A program made the translations under genes and the position numbers. Positions 27,785 through 37,265 of a stretch of 64,000 nucleotides of DNA are shown one piece after another (within the stretch, counting starts at the first letter, position 1; each line of letters begins with the position of its first letter). The stretch is from Chitinophagaceae bacterium. Lineage in GTDB: Bacteria; Bacteroidota; Bacteroidia; Chitinophagales; Chitinophagaceae. The notes under the pieces were generated by a model that made no database searches, had not been told where the DNA came from, and saw only the letters and a list, made by a program, of their open reading frames with translations. Location: NCBI GenBank assembly GCA_019752295.1, contig JAIEMK010000003.1, positions 1 to 64,000 on the forward strand. The letters run 5' to 3'.

Positions 27785-29038
27785 ATGCAAAACTGGAAAA
27801 TTAAACTATCGCTATTCCTCAATTATTTTGTTTTTGCCATTTTGCTCAATAGCGTTGGTACTGTTATCTTGATGGTACAAAGTAATTATGGTATCAGTAA
27901 AGCTTCTGCCAGCACTCTCGAAGCATTTAAAGACCTGAGTATCGCCATCGTTTCATTTTTTATCGCATCTTATATAAATCGTATTGGCTATAAAAAATCG
28001 ATGTTGATAGCACTTGCATTTATTGGTTGTGTGGCATTATTAATGCCAATTTTCCCGGGGTTTATAATGACCAAACTCTTGTTTGCTGCAACCGGTGCAA
28101 GTTTTGCCATGATCAAAGTATCGGTGTTTGCAACTATCGGTATCATTACAAAAGACAAAAAGGAACACGCGAGTTTTATGAATTTCATAGAATCGTTTTT
28201 CATGGTAGGTATTTTAACAGGCTACTTTATTTTTAGCGCTTTTGTAGATGACAAAAACCCCCAATCTACATCCTGGCTGAAGGTTTACTATTTATTAGCG
28301 TTCATTGTAAGTATTGCGTTTTTACTGCTCTTGAGTTCCCCATTAGATGAATCATCGATCAAAAAAAAGGATGATCTTCCTTTGTCAAACGACTTTAAAG
28401 AAATGTTTGCGCTGATAGCTTTGCCTGTTGTAATTGTATTTGTAGCAAGTGCATTTATTTATGTATTGATAGAACAAAGTATCATGAGTTGGTTGCCAAC
28501 CTACAATAGCGATGTATTGCACTTACCACAAACATTGAGTATACAAATGGCAAGCATTCTTGCTGGTGCTACTGCCATTGGAAGATTTGCTGCGGGTATT
28601 GCACTTCGTAAAATTAATTGGCTGGGTGTTTTAATTAGTTGTTTATTACTTGCAGCTTGTTTAGTATTGATAGCACTTCCACTTGCTAATAATGCCGGAA
28701 ACGCTGTTGTAACAGGTTGGGGCAATGCCCCGATCGCAACTTTTATTTTCCCCTTGATTGGGCTCCTTATTGCACCTGTATATCCTGCTATCAATTCTGT
28801 TATATTAAGTTCTTTACCAAAAAATAAACATGGCTATATGTCTGGATTGATTGTAATTTTTTCTGCATTGGGCGGAACAACAGGGTCCATAATTATGGGA
28901 AATATTTTTCAGGCCTACGGTGGACAAACAGGTTTTTACTTTTCGCTGGTTCCAATAACATTGCTCATCATTTTGTTGATAGTATTCAATCGTGTTCAGA
29001 AAAAAGTTTCAGGCACTATTCCCGATTTAGATTTGTAG
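27785..29038 (+). CDS. MFS transporter, probably sugar uptake linked to trehalase
   Basis: 417 residues with about 12 membrane helices in two halves joined by a charged loop near residues 190-205 (DESSIKKKDD). The pattern after helix 2 (SYINRIGYKKSMLIA) fits the major facilitator family. The next gene, 26 bases downstream, is a cytoplasmic trehalase, so trehalose or a related disaccharide is the most economical guess for the substrate; sequence alone does not prove it. Confidence 0.85.
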   Translation: MQNWKIKLSLFLNYFVFAILLNSVGTVILMVQSNYGISKASASTLEAFKDLSIAIVSFFIASYINRIGYKKSMLIALAFIGCVALLMPIFPGFIMTKLLFAATGASFAMIKVSVFATIGIITKDKKEHASFMNFIESFFMVGILTGYFIFSAFVDDKNPQSTSWLKVYYLLAFIVSIAFLLLLSSPLDESSIKKKDDLPLSNDFKEMFALIALPVVIVFVASAFIYVLIEQSIMSWLPTYNSDVLHLPQTLSIQMASILAGATAIGRFAAGIALRKINWLGVLISCLLLAACLVLIALPLANNAGNAVVTGWGNAPIATFIFPLIGLLIAPVYPAINSVILSSLPKNKHGYMSGLIVIFSALGGTTGSIIMGNIFQAYGGQTGFYFSLVPITLLIILLIVFNRVQKKVSGTIPDLDL

Positions 29039-29064
29039 ATAAAACAATAGACAGAATTATAAGG

Positions 29065-30588
29065 ATGAAGAAAACGTCAAAAGAAATTTACGAAATCAAA
29101 GAATTGTTTCATGCGGTACAAACGCAGGCAATACTGGAAGATGGTAAAACATTTGTCGATTGCATTCCAAAACATCCTTTAACAATTATTGAAACAGAAT
29201 ATCTGGCATCTCGAAATAAGGAAGGATTCGACTTAAAATCTTTTGTGCTGGAAAACTTTTCTCTTCCTGCAGAAATTTCTTCAGATTATCAAAGTAACAG
29301 TTCTCTCTCTGTTTCAGAAAATATCAGGAATTTGTGGGCCATGCTTACCCGGCAACCTAGCTCTGAACAGAGTTCTCTGATCAACTTACCACATCAATAC
29401 ATTGTTCCGGGAGGAAGGTTCAGAGAGATCTATTATTGGGACTCGTATTTTACCATGCTTGGATTGAGAGAACATGGAAGAGTTGACCTGATTGAAAATA
29501 TGGTGTCCAATTTTGCATTCCTGATCGATACAGTTGGGCATATTCCCAATGGCAACCGTCAATATTATATCAGCAGAAGTCAGCCGCCATTTTTTGCACT
29601 GATGGTTCAGTTGTTAGCTGATATTAAAAAAGATGATTCCATTTATCTGAATTATAAAGGAGCGCTCGAAAAAGAATATCAATTTTGGCAGGAGGGGTCA
29701 AAAGAAGTTTCACCGGGTAAAGCAATAAAACGTGTTGTAAGAATGCCCGATGGAACGGTTATGAATCGCTATTTTGATTCAAAACCTTTACCTAGAGAAG
29801 AAAGTTATGCCGAAGATCTGCATATCAGCAAATCGAGCAAGGCCGCTCCTGACAAGGTTTTTACTCATTTAAGAGCAGGTGCCGAAAGTGGTTGGGATTT
29901 TAGCAGCAGATGGTTTGCAGACGATCTGGATATTTCAACAATTCAAACCACAGAAATCGTTCCGGTAGATTTGAATTGTTTGATGTATTTGCTGGAAATT
30001 ATCTTGGCAAAGACTGCAACTATTGCAGGCAATGCCAATGAAGCATCTTTATATATTGAAATGGCGGCAAAAAGAAAATCTGCCATTCTTCAATATTGTT
30101 GGAATGCTTCTCTTCACTTTTTTTGCGATTATCATGTAAGCAATCAGGAAACACAAAATAAAATAACAGCGGCTGGGCTATTACCTTTATTTGTTCGTAT
30201 TGCCAATCAACATCAGGCAAATAATGTAGCTGCGATGGTTGAACAAAACTTGTTAAAACCGGGTGGTTTAGTTACTACCACAATTCATTCAGGTCAACAA
30301 TGGGATGCGCCCAACGGCTGGGCACCACTACAATGGATTGCGTTTGATGGTTTGCAAAAATATGGGCATCATCATCTTGCAAAAAGCATTGCAGAAAGAT
30401 GGATTGCTTTGAACGAAAAAGTGTTTGCGGCAACAGGAAAATTAATGGAAAAATATAATGTAGAAGACCTTAGCAAATTAGCAGGAGGCGGTGAGTACGC
30501 AGGGCAGGATGGATTTGGATGGACAAACGGAGTTTACCTTGCATTAAAAAAAGCTACCAATGACGCATCATTGGTAGCTGATAAATAG
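29065..30588 (+). CDS. treF: Cytoplasmic alpha,alpha-trehalase (GH37)
   Basis: 507 residues without a signal peptide. Both trehalase signatures are present: PGGRFREIYYWDSY and QWDAPNGWAPLQW. By comparison with the E. coli enzyme, the catalytic acid is Asp278 in AESGWDFSSRW and the base Glu477 in GGEYAGQDGFGWTNGV. It splits trehalose to two glucoses with inversion. It lies in an operon with the MFS transporter. Its end converges to within four bases of the M1 peptidase stop. Confidence 0.95.
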   Translation: MKKTSKEIYEIKELFHAVQTQAILEDGKTFVDCIPKHPLTIIETEYLASRNKEGFDLKSFVLENFSLPAEISSDYQSNSSLSVSENIRNLWAMLTRQPSSEQSSLINLPHQYIVPGGRFREIYYWDSYFTMLGLREHGRVDLIENMVSNFAFLIDTVGHIPNGNRQYYISRSQPPFFALMVQLLADIKKDDSIYLNYKGALEKEYQFWQEGSKEVSPGKAIKRVVRMPDGTVMNRYFDSKPLPREESYAEDLHISKSSKAAPDKVFTHLRAGAESGWDFSSRWFADDLDISTIQTTEIVPVDLNCLMYLLEIILAKTATIAGNANEASLYIEMAAKRKSAILQYCWNASLHFFCDYHVSNQETQNKITAAGLLPLFVRIANQHQANNVAAMVEQNLLKPGGLVTTTIHSGQQWDAPNGWAPLQWIAFDGLQKYGHHHLAKSIAERWIALNEKVFAATGKLMEKYNVEDLSKLAGGGEYAGQDGFGWTNGVYLALKKATNDASLVADK

Positions 30589-30591
30589 TTT

Positions 30592-32613
30592 TTAATTTGC
30601 TTTCCAGGTATTGTTTGAAGAATTCATATCAGGAAAAACATGATCTGGATCAACCACTACTTTTTGTAATTCTTCGGTAGTATTTAATCTAAGCTTCCAA
30701 CTGGAATTATTTTGCCAGATTTCTATAGGTAAACTCTTACGTTCTACTTTTCCGGATTTGGTAGTGTATTCAATAATAACGGGCATTGCCAATTGGTCTA
30801 AATTATCGATGGTTACGAGTGCACCATTCTTAGCATCATTGCTAATATATTCTACTTTAGAAACAGCCTGATCTAGTTTGTAATTTTCTAAAAACATGCC
30901 TCTCCAAAACCATGCTAAGTCCTCCCCAGCACCATTCTCAATACTTCTGAAGAAATCGTAAGGTGAAGGATGTTTAAATTTCCAATCGCGTATATATTTC
31001 TTGAATGCATAATCAAAACGATCCTGACCTAATATCTGAGTACGCAATAGTGTTAAAGCATATCCAGGCTTCAGGTATAATTCAGTGCCGATATTTTTTT
31101 CCTGCAAAACATCAGGCGTATTGAGGATGGCTTCAGAACTTGGTCCGAATATATATTTAGCATACCCATGCCAGTCAGTTTTACCACGATAGTACTCGCC
31201 CTTATTAAAATCTTCACTCGCCAATGTATTTATAAATGTATTGAACCCTTCATCCATCCATCCATATTTTCGTTCATTGCTTCCAACAATCATGGGAAAC
31301 CAGGTATGCCCGAATTCATGATCTGTTACGCCAAACAATCCTTCTGTTTTTGCGTTAGAGCCACAGAATACAATCCCGGGGTATTCCATACCGCCAATAT
31401 TACTCGCCACATTCGACGCAACGGGGTAAGGAAATTCAAACCAGCGCTTACTATAATTTTCAATACTTCCTTTTGTATATTCTGTTGCCCTACCCCATGC
31501 GTTTACACCCGCAGATTCAGCAGGATAAACACTGGTAGCCAAACATTTTTTTCCACTCGGTAAATTTATTTTAGCAGCGTCCCAAATGAAACTCTTTGAA
31601 CTTGCCCATGCAAAATCTCTGGCATTGCTGATTGCAAATTTCCAGGTGCAGGTTGCTTTTGAAGGCCTCGAAGCTGGATCTGTTACTTCATTTTCACCGC
31701 GAATAATAATTGTTGTATCGCTTGTCTTAGCTTGATTATAACGCTTTAATTGTGTAGGAGTCAGCACTTCCTGTGCGTTTAACAATTCTCCTGAAGCAAC
31801 CACAATATGCGATGCAGGAACGGTTAAACTTGCTTCGAGATCGCCATATTCCAAATAAAATTCACTTGCACCTAAATAAGGCAAAGTATTCCATCCCTGC
31901 AAATCATCAAACACACAAACACGCGGATACCATTGTGCCACTGCATAAATATTGCCATTCTTGGTTTTTAAAATTCCGGTTCTGTCTGAACCATATTCAG
32001 GTATTACATAACTATACTCAATTCTTACTGCAACAGATCCGCTTTTTGGAGCAAGCGCTTTGTTTAATCTCAACTGCATTCTTGTATCGGTAATGATATA
32101 AGGAATATTTTCTGCAGCTTTTCCGGGCACAATTAATTGCACCGAAGAAATTTTATACCCTCCTTTAAAAGTACTTTTTGCATCTCCATATCTACTCCGG
32201 CCTGTTGCAGGCATTTTTGCCTGACCTCTCGATTGCAGATCGTATAAATTCTGATCCAGTTGCAACCAGATATAAGGTAATTCCTGAGGACTATTATTTT
32301 TATAGCTGATGGTTACAGAGCCGGTTACTTCGTTCTTGGATTCATCGAGTGAAGCCGTTATTTTATAGTCAGCACGATTTTGCCAGTAGGCATTTCCGGG
32401 CTCGCCACTAGCTGCTCTGAATTCGTTTCCTGCATTTGGATAAAACAGCGGGCCAAATAAAAGGTGCTGGTCGTACTTTGATTTTGGTTCAGATACTATT
32501 GTTGGTGTAACATTCCCACTCGATGGAGGTGGAGGTGGAGGTGGTGTTTGTGCCGACAACTGCAAAATTGCAAAAGATAAAAAAACGGTAAATGAAACTA
32601 ATTTTTTAAGCAT
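30592..32613 (-). CDS. Secreted M1-family metallopeptidase
   Basis: 673 residues: signal peptide ([22 protein letters not shown]), a Pro-rich linker of seven prolines, then an aminopeptidase-N-like fold. The zinc site is H432-E-F-G-H436 with Glu455 18 residues later (GWMDEGFN). Instead of GxMEN it has NIGGMEYPG, as in the M1 subgroup related to leukotriene A4 hydrolase-like bacterial proteins. It is predicted to be periplasmic or outer-membrane associated and to cleave N-terminal residues of peptides. It is monocistronic. Confidence 0.93.
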   Translation of the reverse strand: MLKKLVSFTVFLSFAILQLSAQTPPPPPPPSSGNVTPTIVSEPKSKYDQHLLFGPLFYPNAGNEFRAASGEPGNAYWQNRADYKITASLDESKNEVTGSVTISYKNNSPQELPYIWLQLDQNLYDLQSRGQAKMPATGRSRYGDAKSTFKGGYKISSVQLIVPGKAAENIPYIITDTRMQLRLNKALAPKSGSVAVRIEYSYVIPEYGSDRTGILKTKNGNIYAVAQWYPRVCVFDDLQGWNTLPYLGASEFYLEYGDLEASLTVPASHIVVASGELLNAQEVLTPTQLKRYNQAKTSDTTIIIRGENEVTDPASRPSKATCTWKFAISNARDFAWASSKSFIWDAAKINLPSGKKCLATSVYPAESAGVNAWGRATEYTKGSIENYSKRWFEFPYPVASNVASNIGGMEYPGIVFCGSNAKTEGLFGVTDHEFGHTWFPMIVGSNERKYGWMDEGFNTFINTLASEDFNKGEYYRGKTDWHGYAKYIFGPSSEAILNTPDVLQEKNIGTELYLKPGYALTLLRTQILGQDRFDYAFKKYIRDWKFKHPSPYDFFRSIENGAGEDLAWFWRGMFLENYKLDQAVSKVEYISNDAKNGALVTIDNLDQLAMPVIIEYTTKSGKVERKSLPIEIWQNNSSWKLRLNTTEELQKVVVDPDHVFPDMNSSNNTWKAN

Positions 32614-32702
32614 AGTTCTGTTACTTTTATAGTGATTGTTCGAATGAGGCTAAAGTAATGAAAAACGGGAATCGATTTTTGAGAAAATTATAAAAGGAAA
32701 AA

Positions 32703-33305
32703 ATGTCTTTATTATTAAATCGAAATGAATTTGGGAACCCCAATAATATTGGCAAATTGTTGTCAAGAAAAGATGCCATGCAGTTATTTCATGATTGGGT
32801 GTTGAATCCCAAATTACAAGTTCATATGCTGCAGGTTGCTCATTTAATGAAGTGCTGGGCAGCCGAAAAAGAAGGACTTGACGAAACAGGTCAATGGAAA
32901 TGGGAACTTGCAGGTTTGCTGCACGATGCAGATTGGGACCAATGGCCCGAGCTTCATTGCAAAAAAATTATTGAGCACCTTGAGAGTCTTGAAATAGATC
33001 CCGATGTGATGCACGCAATTGCTTCGCACGGGCCCAACCATTTTGGCGTAGATCCGGTTAACAAGATGGATAAAATGTTGTTTGCATTTGATGAATTATC
33101 CGGATTGATTCATGCATATTCCATTCTTCGTCCTGGCGGATATGAGGGTATGGATTTAAAAGGTGTGAAAAAAAGATTAAAGGAAAAATCCTTTGCTGCG
33201 AATGTATCGCGCGAAGAAATTCAAGATGCTGCCAACAGGGCTGGTATTGAATTGGATGAACTAATTAGTTATATCATTTCGAGGCAAGCTAAAGTAACAG
33301 AATAA
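32703..33305 (+). CDS. HD-domain phosphohydrolase
   Basis: 200 residues, cytoplasmic. The HD metal motif is His74-Asp75 in GLLHDADWDQWP, with an upstream His in HMLQVAHLM and later HAIASHG and FAFDELSG. The family hydrolyses phosphomonoesters of nucleotides or related compounds; the exact substrate is unknown. It is divergent from the M1 peptidase gene and followed by a palindromic spacer. Confidence 0.85.
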   Translation: MSLLLNRNEFGNPNNIGKLLSRKDAMQLFHDWVLNPKLQVHMLQVAHLMKCWAAEKEGLDETGQWKWELAGLLHDADWDQWPELHCKKIIEHLESLEIDPDVMHAIASHGPNHFGVDPVNKMDKMLFAFDELSGLIHAYSILRPGGYEGMDLKGVKKRLKEKSFAANVSREEIQDAANRAGIELDELISYIISRQAKVTE

Positions 33306-33394
33306 TAAGCACCCTGTATTTTATTGTGCAGATACCCTTGGTGTTTATTTTTCTTCAATTCATGTTTTTCCCACCCCGCGTCGCTACGCTCGCA

Positions 33395-33420
33395 CCCCTC
33401 CCAAACACGTTTGGGAGGGG
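33395..33420. repeat. REP-like GC-rich palindrome
   Basis: Perfect 12-bp arms CCCCTCCCAAAC and GTTTGGGAGGGG with a 2-base centre, in a C-rich block starting near 33371. It lies between convergent genes but has no T run in either direction, so it is more like a dispersed extragenic palindrome than a simple terminator. Confidence 0.55.
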
Positions 33421-33449
33421 AAATATTTTTCTTCTTTTACTTTTTATTC

Positions 33450-33483
33450 TTCTTCACTTTTGACTTTTGACTTTTGACTTTTG
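33450..33483. repeat. Four tandem CTTTTGA heptamers
   Basis: Four near-perfect head-to-tail copies of CTTTTGA (complement of TCAAAAG) immediately beyond the aguA stop codon; the same family as at 20768-20819. Confidence 0.75.
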
Positions 33484-33485
33484 CC

Positions 33486-34547
33486 CTATCCCCTAGGTTC
33501 CTGTTGACTCAAACAATGAAAACTTCCAAGTCCCCAGATAATATCGGTAGAATCGATACCAACCGTTTCTCTTCCGGGAAAACATTCTGAGATAATTTGA
33601 AGTGCTTTATCATCTTTTTCGCAACGGAATGTAGGCACAATAACGTGTTTGTTGCTAATATAGAAATTTGCGTAAGATGCAGGCAGGCGTTGCTCTTCGT
33701 AGATCACGGCATCGGGCATAGGCAGTTCCACGATATTTAATTGTTTATCGTTCAGCAAACGCATGGTTTTAAGCTGCTTTAGATTTGTTTGTAGCAACTC
33801 ATAGTTTTCGTCCTGTTGATTTGTTTCTACAACAGTAAGCACGGTATCTTCATTTACAAAGCGCACAGTATCATCGATATGTCCATCGGTATCATCTCCA
33901 ATAATTCCATCAGCCACCCATAGAATCTGATCTACACCATAATAATTATGCAAATAATTCTCAATTTGCTTTTGGCTGAGATGAGGGTTTCTGTTTTTAT
34001 TAAGCAGGCAACTTTCGGAACTGATTAGAGTTCCCTTGCCATTGAATTCAACAGAACCTCCTTCCATAACAATACCCGGGTGATATACAGGAATGTTGAA
34101 ATGCTTACCTATCAAAGTAGGAATTACATCATCTAAATCGTAGGGAGGATATTTATTTCCCCATGCATTATAATTCCAGTCAACAATTACTTTTTTAATG
34201 GCTGCATCGGGGTTGATTAGGAAAGCAGGCCCGTGATCTCTGCACCATGCGTCGTTTGTTGGGTGCATAAAAAATTCAACCTTGCTTAAATCAACTCCAG
34301 CTTTTTGCAGATGTGATACTGCAAATATTTTCATGGCTTCGTTAGCCACATTTATCCGAACAATTTCTCCCTCGGTCAGGTACTTTATAAACAAGCTATA
34401 ATTGGGATAAATCGAATCTATCTTTCCGGGCCAGCTAGCTTCTTTATGGGGCCAACTTAACCATGTTGCTGTATGCGGGGCAAATTCGGCGGGGAATTGA
34501 TAGCCCAGTGCATCAGGTAAGATTCCATTTTGATCTATTGATGACAT
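33486..34547 (-). CDS. aguA: Agmatine deiminase
   Basis: 353 residues of the guanidino-modifying (PPAD/AIH) superfamily. Landmarks: EFAPHTATWLSWPH at the N terminus, DAWCRDHGPAF, IVMEGGSVEFNG, DGHIDDTVRF, and the catalytic Cys345 in LGSFHCLSQQEP. It hydrolyses agmatine to N-carbamoylputrescine and ammonia. It lies 30 bases downstream of aguB, in the same operon, so both putrescine steps are co-expressed. The arginine decarboxylase that would supply agmatine is at 41927-43357. Confidence 0.95.
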   Translation of the reverse strand: MSSIDQNGILPDALGYQFPAEFAPHTATWLSWPHKEASWPGKIDSIYPNYSLFIKYLTEGEIVRINVANEAMKIFAVSHLQKAGVDLSKVEFFMHPTNDAWCRDHGPAFLINPDAAIKKVIVDWNYNAWGNKYPPYDLDDVIPTLIGKHFNIPVYHPGIVMEGGSVEFNGKGTLISSESCLLNKNRNPHLSQKQIENYLHNYYGVDQILWVADGIIGDDTDGHIDDTVRFVNEDTVLTVVETNQQDENYELLQTNLKQLKTMRLLNDKQLNIVELPMPDAVIYEEQRLPASYANFYISNKHVIVPTFRCEKDDKALQIISECFPGRETVGIDSTDIIWGLGSFHCLSQQEPRG

Positions 34548-34577
34548 AAAAGTAAAACGTTGTTTCGGAAATATTGA

Positions 34578-35453
34578 TTAGTCTTCGTCGATATACCTTT
34601 TGGTAATTGGTTGATAAGAATCAATCCGTCTATCACGCATAAAAGGCCAGTGTGTTCTGTATTGATCAGTGAGTGTTGTATTGATTGGTATAACGGCTAT
34701 TTCTTCCTGATCGTGAGATGCCTTGTACAAAAGGGTTCCAAAAGGGTTGCTTACAAAAGAACCTCCCCAGAATTTCATCGCACCATCTTGTTCAAGTCCT
34801 ACCCTGTTTACACTTACCACGTGTACCCCATTTGCTACAGCATGACTTCTCTGTATTGTTTGCCATGCATCATATTGTTCTGTATTGGTAGCTTCATCCT
34901 GTTGAGTAGACCAACCGATGGCGGTAGGATAAAACAAAATTTCAGCACCCATGAGCGAAGTAATTCTTGCTGCTTCGGGATACCATTGATCCCAACAGAT
35001 CAATACTCCGATAGTTGCAAATTTTGTTTTGAATACTTTGTATCCAAGGTCTCCGGGTGTGAAATAAAATTTTTCGAAGTACGCAGGATCATCTGGGATA
35101 TGCATTTTACGATACTTCCCAAGATAAGTTCCATCGGCATCCAATACTGCTGTTGTGTTATGGTATAAACCCTCTGCTCTTTTTTCGAACAAAGATGCAA
35201 TTACAACCACCCCCAGTTCTGCGGCAACTACACTTAATGTATTGGTTGATGGGCCTGGGATTGTTTCGGCCAACAAAAAATTCTCGTAAGTTTCTACATC
35301 ACAGAAATAAAGTGATGTAAACAATTCCTGCAAACAAATAATTTTTGCGCCTTTCGCTGCAGCTTCCCTGATTTTTGAAATGGCTTTTAATAGGTTTTCT
35401 TCTTTTGTTGCGGTACAAGTCATTTGTACTAACCCCACTGGAACTATTGGCAT
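34578..35453 (-). CDS. aguB: N-carbamoylputrescine amidase (nitrilase superfamily)
   Basis: 291 residues, a full-length carbon-nitrogen hydrolase. The catalytic triad can be read as Glu43 (CLQELF), Lys116 (GKYRKMHIP) and Cys153 (GVLICWDQWYPE). It converts N-carbamoylputrescine to putrescine, CO2 and ammonia. It precedes aguA. bshB1 lies 49 bases upstream on the same strand, so the three could form one transcript. Confidence 0.95.
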   Translation of the reverse strand: MPIVPVGLVQMTCTATKEENLLKAISKIREAAAKGAKIICLQELFTSLYFCDVETYENFLLAETIPGPSTNTLSVVAAELGVVVIASLFEKRAEGLYHNTTAVLDADGTYLGKYRKMHIPDDPAYFEKFYFTPGDLGYKVFKTKFATIGVLICWDQWYPEAARITSLMGAEILFYPTAIGWSTQQDEATNTEQYDAWQTIQRSHAVANGVHVVSVNRVGLEQDGAMKFWGGSFVSNPFGTLLYKASHDQEEIAVIPINTTLTDQYRTHWPFMRDRRIDSYQPITKRYIDED

Positions 35454-35502
35454 ACTCTAATGGTTGATTGGGTTGTGATTGATTGATTTATAAAAATTAG
35501 CA

Positions 35503-36231
35503 TTAAGTAGTGTGTAACAAAATGTTATCAAAACTACTAATCCCAATCATTTTTTCGCTGATATATCCTTCGGCATATTCTACTCCAATTCTTTTGCCCA
35601 GCATCATTGCCCTTGCTCTTATTGATTCCAAGAATTGAGGCGTAGAGATATAGGTTTGCGGCTCATCCAGATCAGGGTTATAGAACTGTGTTGTATAAGC
35701 CATCACTGATTCTATTTTCTTATCCATATACTTTGAAATATCTACTACAAAGCTGGGTTGAAGAAAACGATCCTGTATATAATGAAACACATAAGCGGGT
35801 CTCCACAACTCCTGACTAACATCATCAATTGATGTTTCAATTTTTCGAAGTCCCGATAAAAAAGCTGCATCTGAAATCATTTTAGAGCTGCGCCCGTGAT
35901 CTGGATGTCTGTCTTCCGGTGCATTTGCAAGAACGATGGTTGGTTTAAATTTTCTGATTGCCTGAATGATCTTGCGCAAATGGGCTTCATCATTTTGAAA
36001 AAAGCCGTCTGCCATCTCCAGGTTCTCACGTATTTCAATACCCAATATATCAGCAGCATTTCTTGATTCAACTTTGCGGGTTTCGGCATTACCTCTTGTG
36101 CCTAACTCACCTCTTGTAAGGTCAACAATACCAACTTTTTTTCCCTCAGCGATTGCGCTCAATAAAGTACCGGAGCATCCAAGTTCAACATCGTCGGGGT
36201 GTACACCTATCGCTAAAATATCCAGCTTCAT
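35503..36231 (-). CDS. bshB1: Bacillithiol biosynthesis deacetylase BshB1
   Basis: 242 residues, LmbE/PIG-L-type zinc deacetylase. The zinc motif is H11-P-D-D14 at the N terminus and RHPDHG is found in the middle; TRGELGTRG follows the first motif as in BshB1. It removes the acetyl group from GlcNAc-malate to give GlcN-malate for bacillithiol. bshC is at 54769-56370 and a bacilliredoxin at 38588-39004; bshA is not in the window. Confidence 0.94.
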   Translation of the reverse strand: MKLDILAIGVHPDDVELGCSGTLLSAIAEGKKVGIVDLTRGELGTRGNAETRKVESRNAADILGIEIRENLEMADGFFQNDEAHLRKIIQAIRKFKPTIVLANAPEDRHPDHGRSSKMISDAAFLSGLRKIETSIDDVSQELWRPAYVFHYIQDRFLQPSFVVDISKYMDKKIESVMAYTTQFYNPDLDEPQTYISTPQFLESIRARAMMLGKRIGVEYAEGYISEKMIGISSFDNILLHTT

Positions 36232-36275
36232 GCATTTTAAATTTAGTAAGTAAAGTTACTGGTGTAGAACCAATA

Positions 36276-36309
36276 AAAATCCCGTCACGAGAACTCGGGA
36301 CGGGATTTT
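36276..36309 (-). terminator. Strong terminator after rpmE2
   Basis: Near-perfect 15-bp hairpin: AAAATCCCGTC and CGAG pair with CTCG and GACGGGATTTT (one opposed mismatch, 2-base loop). It sits 18 bases after the L31 stop on the minus strand and ahead of bshB1. Confidence 0.92.
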
Positions 36310-36327
36310 AAATATTTCACAAAAAGG

Positions 36328-36579
36328 TTACTTCTTTTTCTCGTAACGTTTTTTGAATTTGTCGATACGACCTGCTGTGTCAACCAACATATTTTTACCG
36401 GTATAGAAAGGGTGTGAAGTATTAGAAATCTCCAATTTAATAACCGGATATTCTTTACCATCTTCCCATAAAACGGTTTCTTTAGAATGAGCAGTTGATT
36501 TGCTTAAGAATGCTTCGCCGTTACTCATGTCTTTGAATACAACAAAACGATAATTTTCTGGATGGATACCTTGTTTCAT
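36328..36579 (-). CDS. rpmE2: 50S ribosomal protein L31, type B
   Basis: 83 residues, the usual length of the zinc-independent type B form; it has no cysteines. It begins [17 protein letters not shown] and contains [12 protein letters not shown], both diagnostic. It is monocistronic with its own promoter (36634-36664) and a strong terminator. Confidence 0.97.
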   Translation of the reverse strand: MKQGIHPENYRFVVFKDMSNGEAFLSKSTAHSKETVLWEDGKEYPVIKLEISNTSHPFYTGKNMLVDTAGRIDKFKKRYEKKK

Positions 36580-36633
36580 GATAATCGATTTAGGTAATAC
36601 GGATTTGGCCGTATTGTTATTTTTTTAGGATGG

Positions 36634-36664
36634 CAAAGTTAAGAAAATCAAGCGTTTTGTCCAA
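36634..36664 (-). promoter_or_regulatory. Bacteroidota-type promoter of rpmE2
   Basis: On the minus strand, TTG (36664-36662), 20 bases, then TAACTTTG (36641-36634), matching TTG-N19/20-TAnnTTTG. Transcription should start near 36627, giving a leader of about 48 bases. Confidence 0.72.
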
Positions 36665-36708
36665 ATGAAATTCATATTTCATGCTAAAACAAGCTTAAAA
36701 TGGCATTT

Positions 36709-37200
36709 TTAGCTCTTCATATTGATAAATTGGAGGGGCAAACCGAGGTTGGAAGCACGGCAGAGCGAGATCACTTCCTGCAGATCGTCGATTTTTTTGG
36801 CGGTAACCCTTACAATATCATCCATAATGGCTACCTGAACTTTCATGCCACTGTCTTTGATCAGTTTCACAATTTTCTTGCTATCCTCCTGTTTTAAACC
36901 ATTTCTAACAGGCACTTCTTTCTTTACGGTTTTTCCGCTTGGATAAGCATCTTTTTCAAAGTTAAAAGCACTGGCTTCTATTCCCTGTTTCATCGCCCTG
37001 CTGATGACCACATCGATTACCTGCTTCATTTTCATATCGCTTTCCACTTCGAGGTGTAACACAAAATCTTTCTTATTCAGTTCTATTTTAACGGGCGAGT
37101 TCTTAAAATCAAAACGGGTACTGATTTCTTTGGTTACTGTATTGATGGCATTATCCAAAGTTTGCAAATCAACTTTAGAAGAAATATCAAATGATGGCAT
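36709..37200 (-). CDS. YajQ-family nucleotide-binding protein
   Basis: 163 residues, exactly the family length, starting MPSFDISSKVDLQTLDNAINTV. Internal landmarks are RFDFKNS, KQGIEASAF and KVQVAIMDDIVRVT. Members bind cyclic di-GMP or tRNA/nucleotides and act as effectors in some bacteria; the role here is unknown. It is located between lgt and rpmE2 on the same strand. Confidence 0.94.
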   Translation of the reverse strand: MPSFDISSKVDLQTLDNAINTVTKEISTRFDFKNSPVKIELNKKDFVLHLEVESDMKMKQVIDVVISRAMKQGIEASAFNFEKDAYPSGKTVKKEVPVRNGLKQEDSKKIVKLIKDSGMKVQVAIMDDIVRVTAKKIDDLQEVISLCRASNLGLPLQFINMKS

Positions 37201-37265
37201 AGAAAATATTTTAGCAAAGATAATTGCATTTCAAATATTTATTCCATTCCAATATTCTGTAAATA

